A stretch of DNA of 64,000 nucleotides, taken from NCBI GenBank assembly GCA_900315745.1, contig ONAG01000013.1, positions 1-64,000 on the forward strand, read 5' to 3'. Shown here one piece after another: positions 23,508 through 31,062 of this stretch. Under the pieces are notes generated by a model, which ran no database searches, had not been told where the DNA came from, and worked only from the letters and a program-made list of their open reading frames with translations. A program made the position numbers and the translations under genes. Source of the stretch: an uncultured Prevotellaceae bacterium (GTDB lineage Bacteria > Bacteroidota > Bacteroidia > Bacteroidales > Bacteroidaceae). How positions within the stretch are numbered: position 1 is the stretch's first letter; every line of letters begins with the position of its first letter.

Positions 23508-26060
23508 TCAATTGCCTATTACGATGCTGACAATGGCTGCGGCATCATTGATGGATATCTCGTTATCGCCATTCACCTCGGCATTCGAGAGGATGAAACC
23601 GTCTGGCTCAACGCCTGTCAAAAGATATTGAACGATGAGGGCTGCATCGGTGATGCTCAATTCGCCATCGCCATTCACATCGCCGATGAGCATTTCGAAG
23701 TCGCCTGTACGCTTCAAATAGATGTAGTCCATCTCAAGATTTGAATTGTTCTCTTCATTGGTGTTGAAGATTGCAACACGGTAGCCTTCGGGGATGTTCA
23801 CGCCTTCAATGCTCTTCTCGGCTTGTTCTGCACCTGCCCATGACTGGAACTCGCCAAACAACTGCCCGATTACTCTGTTGCCATTTGCATTGTATATTGA
23901 CAATGTACCTTCGCTACGACTGTTGTTGCGGGCGCGAAGTGTAACAGTGTACTGACCGGCTGGGAGTGGGTCTGTGCAGACATAGCTGTTCTTGTAAAGG
24001 CGCTTGGCTTGGCCATTAGCATAGCGGCTGGGATATGCTCCGTCGGCTGCCCATGAGTGGGAGGCTCTCAGATTTTCTATCTCGCTGAAGTAGTCCATGT
24101 CTGCTTCCTCGTATGTGAGGGTTGGGTTATCACCTGCTGTAATCGTTATGCCATAATATGGGTCTGTGGGATTTTGAGCGATTGCGTACCACTTTTCGTT
24201 GGCTTTCACAGCCTTTGTGTAGTAAACTACTTGTGACATGGTCTCGATAATCTCACCTTCTGCTACTGTGCCCAATTCATTGCCTTCGGCATCAACTGCC
24301 TTAATAGCGTATGGGATGGATTCGGCAACCTTGAATGTGATGGTTACCACTGTTCCTTCTGCTTCTATTATCTTGCCTTCACTGTCATCGCTTACATAGA
24401 TGTAGGTGATGGAGGTCTCGTTTTCTTCGTCATCTACAGAGGTGATGGTGATGGGTGACTTGTCGGTGGCTGAAAGTGACACTTCCACGCCAACAGCTCC
24501 CTCGCGAGTTTCTTCTTTAAGCACGTTGCCTTGCTCATCTGCAAATTTCACAACATAAGAGGCTATCTCCGGGTCGCCTGTGCGCAATAGATAGAGGTAG
24601 TCAAGCTCAAGGTTGGAATTGTAGGCGGTGTTGTTGTTCAAGGCTATGGCATATCCTTCTGGAACAACGATGCCCTCTGCGGTCTTTTCCATGTTCTGTG
24701 CTGTAGCCCAGTCTTCAAAGGCTGCTGTAACGGGGGAAGAGGCAAGGTTGCCTTCTGTATCGACGAGGAAGATGGGGAGGTTGCCTGGCTGTGAACTGCT
24801 TTGGTTGCGTGCCCATATCGTAAGGTTGTAGATGCCGGCTGGGAGTGGAGCTGTCTTCACATAGCTGTTGCTGTAAAGACGGCGTGCCTGACCATTTGAG
24901 TAACGGTCGGTAACAGCACCATTGGCAGCCCATGAACGGGATGGGGTGAGGTCTTCCATTTCTGCAAAATAGGTGATGTCGCTCATCTCATAGGCAATGG
25001 TGGCATTTTCGCCGCCCGGGATAGTGATGCCATAATATGGGGTGGTGGGGTTCTGGGCTCTCATGTACCATATTCCATCGATGTTGAGCGCCTTTGAATA
25101 GTAGTGGAATGCTGACTCTCCCACATATACTTCGCCTTGTTGAAGCAATTGAAGCTCATTGCCCTCATTGTCAACTGCAGTGAGGCTATAGGCACTCTTA
25201 GATGCTTCTACGAAAATGATTGTTACTACCGTGGTGCCATCTGAGGATATCACCAGGCCTTCGGCATTGTCATAGCTGAAAATGTATTTTACTCCGTCTT
25301 TCCAAATGGGGGCGCGGTCGTTGTCGGTCACAGTGACTTCATTGCCTACAAGGCCGCTGCGAGTCTCGCTTTTGAATACTATGCCATCTTCTGTCTCATA
25401 ATTGATGGTGTAGGTGGCGGTTTCCACAGACTGCTTTTCTTCGCTAACCTCAATGTTTTTGATGGTCTGGTCTGTGTTTGCCACACGTCCTGGCTTAAAG
25501 AAACCGATGTTAACACCATCGGGATTGATGCTGGTTATGCCGCTGCCTTCTTTCAAACCACTGGTGCTGAAGTTGATGGAGTAGGTGAAGTCTCCCGTAG
25601 CTTGGTTGATGGTTATCTCAACGTCCCATACGCCACCACGGACGTCATCTTTGTTGGTTACAATGGTTGTTGCGTCACCGCCATCCACAGAGATGGCTGC
25701 ATATTGGTCTTGGCCGTAGGAACGAAGTTCAACACCGCCAAAACGAAGGAAATTGTAACCTCCTGCACGACCAGTCGAATTGCCAACCGCCCATTTTGTC
25801 TTTAAAGTGGCTATGGAATTGGCAGTGAAACCCAAACTTAGTTTGTTCTCGTAACCGGTATTGCCGGCAGAGAAATGAATTCCATCATCGGTCAAACTAA
25901 CAGTGGCTCCCTCTGCAATTGTAGCCCAAGCACTGACATCTGAATCAGACCATGCATTCGTGGTGCCTCTTTCATAGATGACGTCTTTGGCTGAAACAGC
26001 ACAGACACTCATGAGCATGATTAATGCCATGAATATCTTCTTCAAGTCGATTTTTCTCAT
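23508..26060 (-). CDS. Large secreted protein with duplicated module and dockerin-like tail
   Basis: 850 residues with a signal peptide ending CAVSAKD. Order: an N-terminal beta-sandwich-like domain (about 25-210); two tandem copies of a module of about 285 residues (215-496 and 501-787) sharing motifs such as PYYGITI, SRSWAANGA/SHSWAADGA, RLYSNSYV/RLYKNSYV, and LDYLYLLRTGD/MDYIYLKRTGD; and a dockerin type I-like tail (791-850) with two Ca-binding repeats, DVNGDGELSITDAALIV and EVNGDNEISINDAAAIV. No catalytic domain is recognised. Single gene with its own promoter. Likely exported; role in polysaccharide binding is only a guess. Confidence 0.8.
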   Translation of the reverse strand: MRKIDLKKIFMALIMLMSVCAVSAKDVIYERGTTNAWSDSDVSAWATIAEGATVSLTDDGIHFSAGNTGYENKLSLGFTANSIATLKTKWAVGNSTGRAGGYNFLRFGGVELRSYGQDQYAAISVDGGDATTIVTNKDDVRGGVWDVEITINQATGDFTYSINFSTSGLKEGSGITSINPDGVNIGFFKPGRVANTDQTIKNIEVSEEKQSVETATYTINYETEDGIVFKSETRSGLVGNEVTVTDNDRAPIWKDGVKYIFSYDNAEGLVISSDGTTVVTIIFVEASKSAYSLTAVDNEGNELQLLQQGEVYVGESAFHYYSKALNIDGIWYMRAQNPTTPYYGITIPGGENATIAYEMSDITYFAEMEDLTPSRSWAANGAVTDRYSNGQARRLYSNSYVKTAPLPAGIYNLTIWARNQSSSQPGNLPIFLVDTEGNLASSPVTAAFEDWATAQNMEKTAEGIVVPEGYAIALNNNTAYNSNLELDYLYLLRTGDPEIASYVVKFADEQGNVLKEETREGAVGVEVSLSATDKSPITITSVDDEENETSITYIYVSDDSEGKIIEAEGTVVTITFKVAESIPYAIKAVDAEGNELGTVAEGEIIETMSQVVYYTKAVKANEKWYAIAQNPTDPYYGITITAGDNPTLTYEEADMDYFSEIENLRASHSWAADGAYPSRYANGQAKRLYKNSYVCTDPLPAGQYTVTLRARNNSRSEGTLSIYNANGNRVIGQLFGEFQSWAGAEQAEKSIEGVNIPEGYRVAIFNTNEENNSNLEMDYIYLKRTGDFEMLIGDVNGDGELSITDAALIVQYLLTGVEPDGFILSNAEVNGDNEISINDAAAIVSIVIGN

Positions 26061-26127
26061 GTTGATAAATTTTGGTTGAATGTTATGATTGGTGTTTAGT
26101 AGATTCCTTAGCTGTGTTTTCAGTTTG

Positions 26128-26135
26128 CAAATATA
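26128..26135 (-). promoter_or_regulatory. -7 element for the dockerin-tailed protein gene
   Basis: The minus strand reads TATATTTG, 68 bases before the start at 26060. Confidence 0.6.
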
Positions 26136-26218
26136 CTATTTTTCTTTGATATATCGCAGATATTGCAAGTTTTTCCAAAAAAAACACATTTTTTGTCCAT
26201 GCCATGATTTTTTTTCAG

Positions 26219-26226
26219 TAACTTTG
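26219..26226 (+). promoter_or_regulatory. -7 element for the ExuT-like transporter gene
   Basis: TAACTTTG matches TAnnTTTG. A start of transcription near 26233 makes the first in-frame ATG (26240) unlikely as the start codon and favours 26264 or 26288. Confidence 0.6.
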
Positions 26227-26263
26227 CCAACTGATTACGGTGACACAACTAATCATTTATAAT

Positions 26264-27736
26264 ATGAGTCCTATACAAACTACTAAAATGACCAACTATC
26301 GTTGGGTGATTTGTGCAATGTTGTTCTTTGCTACCACGGTCAATTACATGGACCGTCAGGTGCTGTCGTTGACATGGAAGGATTTCATTGCTCCTGAGTT
26401 CCACTGGACCGATGCCGACTACGGCACGATTACTTCGGTCTTCTCTATTCTTTATGCGGTTTTCTGTCTCTTCGCAGGAAAATTCATCGACTGGATGGGC
26501 ACCAAGAAAGGCTACCTTTGGGCTATATTCGTCTGGTCGCTCGGCGCATGTTTGCATGCTGCTTGTGGGTGGGTGACGATGAAGTATGTGGGACTCGATG
26601 GAGTGGCTGCCCTCAAGGCTGTGGAAGCTGGCTCCATGACGGCACTTAGCATTGCTACCATCAGTGTTTATCTCTTCCTTTTCTGTAGAGCCATCTTGGC
26701 TTTGGGTGAAAGTGGCAACTTCCCAGCTGCCATCAAGGTGACGGCAGAGTACTTCCCGAAAAAAGACCGTGCTTTCGCAACTTCCATCTTCAATGCGGGT
26801 GCTTCTGTAGGCGCTTTGGCTGCTCCTATCAGCATTCCTCCTTTAGCTGAAGCTTTTGGTTGGGAGATGGCATTTATAATAATAGGTGCATTGGGCTTCA
26901 TCTGGATGGCTCTCTGGATCTTCATCTATGATAAGCCTAACAAGAACAAGCATGTGAATGCAGCTGAACTCACTTATATCAATCAGGATGCCGAGACTGG
27001 GGAAGATCCTAAGGATGCAAATGATGAAGGACCGGCTATTGGCTTTGCAAAGTGCTTCACCTTCAAGCAGACTTGGTCGTTCATCGTTGGCAAGTTCATG
27101 ACTGATGGCGTATGGTGGTTCTATCTTTTCTGGGCTCCTGCATATTTCTCCGACCAATTCGGATACAAATCAAGTTCTGGAATGGGACAGCTTCTTATTT
27201 TCACTCTTTACTTCATTGTGACCGTGCTGTCTATATTCGGAGGATATCTACCAAAACTTTTTGTGGAGAAGAGAGGCATGAATCCATATGCTGGACGTAT
27301 GTTGGCTATGCTTATTTTCGCTTTCTTCCCTCTTTTCGCACTCTTCGCACAGCCATTGGCTATGTGGGAGAACAGCCCCATTGACCCTGCATGGTGGCCT
27401 GCTATCATCATTGGTTTGGCTGGTGCTGGGCATCAGGCTTGGTCGGCTAACATCTTCTCTACCGTAGGAGACATGTTCCCCAAGTCAACCATTGCTACTA
27501 TCACTGGTATTGGTGCCATGGCTGGTGGATTGGGTTCAATGCTCATCAACAAGATTTCCGGTAACCTCTTCACTTACGCTGAAGGCCAAGGCGAAGCATT
27601 CACTTTCCTTGGGTATGACGGTAAACCGGCAGCTTACATGATGGTGTTCTGCTTCTGTGCAGTCGCTTATCTTATTGGTTGGATTGTCATGAAGACCCTC
27701 GTTCCAAAGTATAAGCCAGTAGTAGTGGAGGATTAA
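26264..27736 (+). CDS. MFS transporter, probable hexuronate permease (ExuT-like)
   Basis: About 490 residues, twelve predicted membrane segments. It shows the anion:cation symporter subfamily opening (TNYRWVICAMLFFATTVNYMDRQVLS), a loop GKFIDWMGTKKGY between helices 2 and 3, and GESGNFPAAIKVTAEYFPKKDRA, which is characteristic of ExuT/GudP-type carriers. Encoded divergently from the dockerin-tailed gene and near uxuAB/uxaB, it is the likely uptake route for glucuronate or galacturonate. Inner membrane. Start chosen from promoter position; MTNYRW at 26288 is the alternative. Confidence 0.88.
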   Translation: MSPIQTTKMTNYRWVICAMLFFATTVNYMDRQVLSLTWKDFIAPEFHWTDADYGTITSVFSILYAVFCLFAGKFIDWMGTKKGYLWAIFVWSLGACLHAACGWVTMKYVGLDGVAALKAVEAGSMTALSIATISVYLFLFCRAILALGESGNFPAAIKVTAEYFPKKDRAFATSIFNAGASVGALAAPISIPPLAEAFGWEMAFIIIGALGFIWMALWIFIYDKPNKNKHVNAAELTYINQDAETGEDPKDANDEGPAIGFAKCFTFKQTWSFIVGKFMTDGVWWFYLFWAPAYFSDQFGYKSSSGMGQLLIFTLYFIVTVLSIFGGYLPKLFVEKRGMNPYAGRMLAMLIFAFFPLFALFAQPLAMWENSPIDPAWWPAIIIGLAGAGHQAWSANIFSTVGDMFPKSTIATITGIGAMAGGLGSMLINKISGNLFTYAEGQGEAFTFLGYDGKPAAYMMVFCFCAVAYLIGWIVMKTLVPKYKPVVVED

Positions 27737-27822
27737 TAATTTGCGTGATTAATAATCTCGCATTGTTGACATCCTTTATCTACAAAGTACATATAGCATT
27801 ATTCAAAATTTTTAGCTTATAT

Positions 27823-27853
27823 AAAAAGGTGTGCCTATTGGCGCACCTTTTTT
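27823..27853 (+). terminator. Terminator after the ExuT-like gene
   Basis: AAAAAGGTGTGCC pairs with GGCGCACCTTTTT around TATT and continues into T residues, about 90 bases after the stop. Confidence 0.88.
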
Positions 27854-27860
27854 ACGCATG

Positions 27861-27975
27861 GTCTTATCCACATAATCTTATCTGCAAGGTCTTATCACTA
27901 TAGTCTTATCAGAATTGTCTTGTCTGCATATATTATATGTGTAAAGCCTATTAACATAGTCTTACCTGTCTTATC
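27861..27975. repeat. Tandem array with 14-bp period, core GTCTTATC
   Basis: Five abutting units of exactly 14 bases start at 27861, 27875, 27889, 27903 and 27917. Each keeps a G/ATCTTATC-like core followed by six variable bases. Two further cores occur at 27959 (GTCTTACC) and 27968 (GTCTTATC). The array starts 8 bases after the transporter terminator and has no coding frame. Conserved core with drifting spacer suggests either an old tandem expansion or repeated protein sites. Confidence 0.8.
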
Positions 27976-28100
27976 TAATCCAAAGAAAAAGAATCCCCTT
28001 TCCACCTCGACAACTCAGGCTACCAGCCGACGACTTGCCGATAGGCGTCCGTGAAAAGCATGTATATTCTTTTGATTTTAAGGAATACCTCTTTTTACAA

Positions 28101-28172
28101 TCCATAAAGTCCTTATAGCCTTTATAGCCCTTATAATCCTTAAAACCCTTATAGCCCATATAGCCATAAAAG
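28101..28172. repeat. Tandem array with 9-bp period (TCCTTATAG-like)
   Basis: Eight 9-base units in exact register, of the type CCCTTATAG, TCCTTATAG or CCTTTATAG. Read on the minus strand they encode a Gly/Asp-Tyr/Phe-Lys tripeptide repeat inside a 62-codon frame (28159-27971), which I judge not to be a real gene. The stretch 27976-28100 between the two arrays contains GC-richer sequence that I cannot assign. Confidence 0.8.
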
Positions 28173-28194
28173 TCCTTTTGAAGCCATCAATGAG

Positions 28195-28221
28195 AAAAGG
28201 GAGAGCCAAACTCTCCCTTTT
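28195..28221 (-). terminator. Terminator after ribH
   Basis: AAAAGGGAGAG (28195-28205) and CTCTCCCTTTT (28211-28221) form a perfect 11-bp stem with a 5-base loop. It lies 61 bases past the ribH stop, and T residues follow on either strand. Confidence 0.85.
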
Positions 28222-28282
28222 CTATATCAATTAATAAGATTTTATCCTCTTCTATCCTCTATCCTATAGCATCTATCTCCTA

Positions 28283-28759
28283 TTAGAATTTCGCCATTTT
28301 AATGGCAACGACAGCACATTCGTCGCCTTTGTTGCCATATTTGCCTCCACAACGGTCAAGGGCTTGCTCCAAGGTGTCGGTGGTGAGAAGACCATATATC
28401 ACCGGTATCTCGCTTTTCGCATTCAGTTGGGCGATTCCGGCAGTGACTCCTTGGCAGATGTAGTCGAAATGAGGCGTCTCTCCACGAATCACGCTACCCA
28501 AGATGATGATGGCGTCATATCCGCCATTCAATGTCATCTGATGAGCACCATAAATCAGTTCAAAACTGCCAGGCACGGTCTTGACGTGGATGTTTTCTGG
28601 TAATGCACCATGCTTCTCAAGTGTGCCGACAGCTCCCTGAAGAAGGGCATTGGTCACGTCTTTGTTCCATTCCGAAACTACGATGCCAAAACACATGTTG
28701 CTTGCATCTGGCACCTTGCTCAGTTCTACCTCTGACAGGTTGCGAAGTGCTGTTGCCAT
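28283..28759 (-). CDS. ribH: 6,7-dimethyl-8-ribityllumazine synthase
   Basis: Penultimate step of riboflavin synthesis, condensing the ribityl-aminouracil and dihydroxybutanone phosphate, 158 residues. Motifs: FGIVVSEWN near residue 24, [11 protein letters not shown] near residue 61, the substrate loop [15 protein letters not shown] near residues 88-102 including the catalytic histidine, and the C-terminal [14 protein letters not shown]. Forms an icosahedral or pentameric shell in relatives. It starts 1 base after the TPR gene, so the two are cotranscribed. Confidence 0.97.
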   Translation of the reverse strand: MATALRNLSEVELSKVPDASNMCFGIVVSEWNKDVTNALLQGAVGTLEKHGALPENIHVKTVPGSFELIYGAHQMTLNGGYDAIIILGSVIRGETPHFDYICQGVTAGIAQLNAKSEIPVIYGLLTTDTLEQALDRCGGKYGNKGDECAVVAIKMAKF

Positions 28760-28760
28760 C

Positions 28761-29456
28761 TTACTTTGTCAGATATTCTATATATTTGTCCACGTCTTGC
28801 TGAGCGGCAGAACCAAGATATTTGCTCTTGATGGTCTTGAATATCTCAAGTGCTTCAGCGTCTTTCTTCTGGTCGATGAGAAGAATGGCAGCTTTTTGAA
28901 GGGCAATGGGAGAAACAGTGTTGTTGACGCCAGATTTGGAGCCTTTGTCGGCCATGTTTGCAGCTTTCTTGAATGCTTCAATAGCTTTGTCTATCTGCTT
29001 GACGTTGGCGTAAGCGTCACCCATGGCTACTACTGCAAGTGGACTTACCATCATGTCATCCTGAGGACTGAAGCTGTTGAGGTATTTCACAGCTTCTTCC
29101 CATTTGTCTTGCTTGGCAAGGCAAAGGCCTGCATATAGATTTGCTAAATTGCCGGCTTTGGTGCCGCTGTAGTCGCTTGCTATTTGCTTGAAACCAGGAG
29201 TGCCGAGGCTGTCACCATTGAGAGCTTTGGCAAAGTCCTGCATCATGAACAATTCTTGACTGTGAGCCAAGGCGGTGCTGGCTTTCTCGTTTCGGGAGTT
29301 GGAATAACTGTTCCAGCCGATGATTGCACCAATTATTGCTACTATGGCGATGATGCCAACGATAAAATGCTTCTTGTACTTTGTCAAGAAGGCTTCTGAC
29401 TTGTTGAGGGTTTCAATCAGTTCCTGATTTGCCTGTGAGTCTTTTTTCTTTGCCAT
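28761..29456 (-). CDS. Membrane-anchored tetratricopeptide protein (YfgM-like layout)
   Basis: About 231 residues from the ATG giving [13 protein letters not shown]. One membrane segment ([19 protein letters not shown]) near residues 31-50 leaves a short cytoplasmic tail and a long outer part with TPR-like helices ([52 protein letters not shown]). The layout resembles YfgM/DUF2133 proteins, which work in envelope protein folding. It has its own promoter and precedes ribH. Confidence 0.82.
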   Translation of the reverse strand: MAKKKDSQANQELIETLNKSEAFLTKYKKHFIVGIIAIVAIIGAIIGWNSYSNSRNEKASTALAHSQELFMMQDFAKALNGDSLGTPGFKQIASDYSGTKAGNLANLYAGLCLAKQDKWEEAVKYLNSFSPQDDMMVSPLAVVAMGDAYANVKQIDKAIEAFKKAANMADKGSKSGVNNTVSPIALQKAAILLIDQKKDAEALEIFKTIKSKYLGSAAQQDVDKYIEYLTK

Positions 29457-29512
29457 TATTTTATTGTTTATTGATGATTCCAAGAGTGCCTATTTGCGTC
29501 TTTTTTAAAGGA

Positions 29513-29520
29513 CAAATATA
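29513..29520 (-). promoter_or_regulatory. -7 element for the TPR-ribH operon
   Basis: The minus strand reads TATATTTG, 57 bases upstream of the TPR gene start. Confidence 0.6.
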
Positions 29521-29611
29521 TAGGCCAGTTTTTTGCGACGCAAAATTACTCATTTTATCCCATACCATGAAATTTATTGTCGACTTTTTTCTTTTTTACC
29601 CCTAAATGGAG

Positions 29612-29619
29612 TATCTTTG
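29612..29619 (+). promoter_or_regulatory. -7 element for recF
   Basis: TATCTTTG matches TAnnTTTG 37 bases before the recF ATG at 29656 and supports that start over upstream ATGs. Confidence 0.65.
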
Positions 29620-29655
29620 CAACACTTTTTGTGGGATTTGCACCCTTGTTCGCAT

Positions 29656-30762
29656 ATGATACTCGAAAACATCTCCATACTTAATTTCAAGAACATTGTT
29701 TCGGCTAACGTGAATCTTTCGCCGAAAATGAATTGTTTCTTAGGGCAGAATGGAATGGGAAAGACAAACTTTCTGGATGCCGTTTATTTCCTTTCTTTCT
29801 GCAAAAGCGCACTGAATGCTCTTGATTCACAAGTGATTTCGCACGACAAGGATTTCTTCATGATGGAGGGGCTCTATCAGGCGGAAAATGGTGACAAGGA
29901 GCAAATCTATTGTGGAATGAAAAGAGGGCAGAAAAAGCATTTCAAGCGCAATAAGAAAGAGTATAAAAGGTTGGCTGAACATATAGGACTTTTGCCTCTC
30001 ATCATGGTATCACCATCTGATGTCTCCATAATTGACGGTGGAAGTGAGGAGAGAAGGAAGATGATGGACATTGTCATCTCACAGTACGACCACCTATATA
30101 TGGCTGCTCTCATTAATTACAACAAGGCGCTGCAGCAACGAAATGTACTCCTGAAGATGGAGGAGGAACCTGATGAAATGCTGCTTGACATATGGGAAAG
30201 GCAGATGGCTGAGGAGGGGGAGAAAATCTTTAGGAAGCGTGAGGAATTTGTAAAGAAGTTCATACCTGTTTTTAATGACATTTATTCAAGGATTTGTTGC
30301 AAGTCAGAAAAGGTATCAATGGAATATGTCTCTCATGGACAAAGAGGGGCTTTGCTCGATGTCATACAACGTGACCGATTCAAGGATAGGGCGGTAGGCT
30401 ATTCCCTGCATGGCATTCACCGTGACGACCTTGACTTGAGATTGGGGGGATTTCCTCTGAAAAGGGAAGGGAGCCAGGGGCAAACAAAGACATTTGCCAT
30501 TGCCATGAAGCTGGCACAGTTTGATTTCCTCAAGAATACCAATAGCCACACTACGCCGCTATTGTTGCTCGATGACATCTTCGACAAACTTGATGCCCAC
30601 AGAGTTGAGCAGATTGTGAAGATGGTGGCGGGTGATGATTTCGGACAGATTTTCATCACCGACACCAATAGGGAGCATCTCGACAAAATAATGCATCATT
30701 ATTCGTCGGACTATAAAATCTTTGAAGTGAACGAGGGAAATATTATAGAAAAAGAGAAATAA
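29656..30762 (+). CDS. recF: DNA replication and repair protein RecF
   Basis: SMC-like ATPase that helps load RecA at gaps with RecO and RecR, about 368 residues from MILENISILNF. Walker A is GQNGMGKTN near residue 30, the ABC-like signature region is LKREGSQGQTK, and Walker B is PLLLLDDIFDKLDAHR, all in canonical order. The start is set by the promoter and by conserved N-terminal sequence. The gene is followed after 9 bases by the DUF721 gene, a common pairing in Bacteroidetes. Confidence 0.96.
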   Translation: MILENISILNFKNIVSANVNLSPKMNCFLGQNGMGKTNFLDAVYFLSFCKSALNALDSQVISHDKDFFMMEGLYQAENGDKEQIYCGMKRGQKKHFKRNKKEYKRLAEHIGLLPLIMVSPSDVSIIDGGSEERRKMMDIVISQYDHLYMAALINYNKALQQRNVLLKMEEEPDEMLLDIWERQMAEEGEKIFRKREEFVKKFIPVFNDIYSRICCKSEKVSMEYVSHGQRGALLDVIQRDRFKDRAVGYSLHGIHRDDLDLRLGGFPLKREGSQGQTKTFAIAMKLAQFDFLKNTNSHTTPLLLLDDIFDKLDAHRVEQIVKMVAGDDFGQIFITDTNREHLDKIMHHYSSDYKIFEVNEGNIIEKEK

Positions 30763-30771
30763 CCATAAAGC

Positions 30772-31062
30772 ATGTTCAGACGTGAAGTAAAAAAAATCGA
30801 TGGTCTGTTGTCACATTTCCTAAGGGCAGCGGGATTGGAGACTCCTTTGCTTCAAAGGAGGTTGATCGACGCTTGGCCGGAAGTGGCAGGACAAATGGTG
30901 GCGAATTATACGTCGAATGTGTTTATTTCCAACCAAACTCTTATGGTGAAAATCGACAATTCGGCACTGAGGGCCGAATTGTCGATGATGAGAACCCAAC
31001 TGGCGAACAGGCTCAACCAGCATGTGGGTGCTTATGTCATTTCCGATATCAAGTTCTATTGA
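30772..31062 (+). CDS. DUF721 / DciA-like protein
   Basis: 96 residues of the DUF721 family, in which DciA proteins load the replicative helicase in bacteria lacking DnaC or DnaI. Typical features are AWPEVAGQMVANYTSNVFISNQTLMVKIDNSALRAEL (residues about 34-70), here split as hydrophobic and basic strands. It follows recF by 9 bases in what is probably the same transcript. Its 3' end overlaps the convergent protease gene by 7 bases. The replication role is family-based inference. Confidence 0.88.
   Translation: MFRREVKKIDGLLSHFLRAAGLETPLLQRRLIDAWPEVAGQMVANYTSNVFISNQTLMVKIDNSALRAELSMMRTQLANRLNQHVGAYVISDIKFY

Noticed and set aside
23508..26060. Cellulosome component
   Set aside because: The dockerin-like tail alone is not enough; no cohesin or scaffoldin is in the window.
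27971..28159. 62-codon frame with GYK/DYK tripeptides
   Set aside because: It begins inside the 9-bp tandem array and has no promoter or conserved domain; treated as a repeat, not a gene.
27861..28172. Possible CRISPR array
   Set aside because: Units are 14 and 9 bases without 25-40 base spacers, and no cas genes are present.
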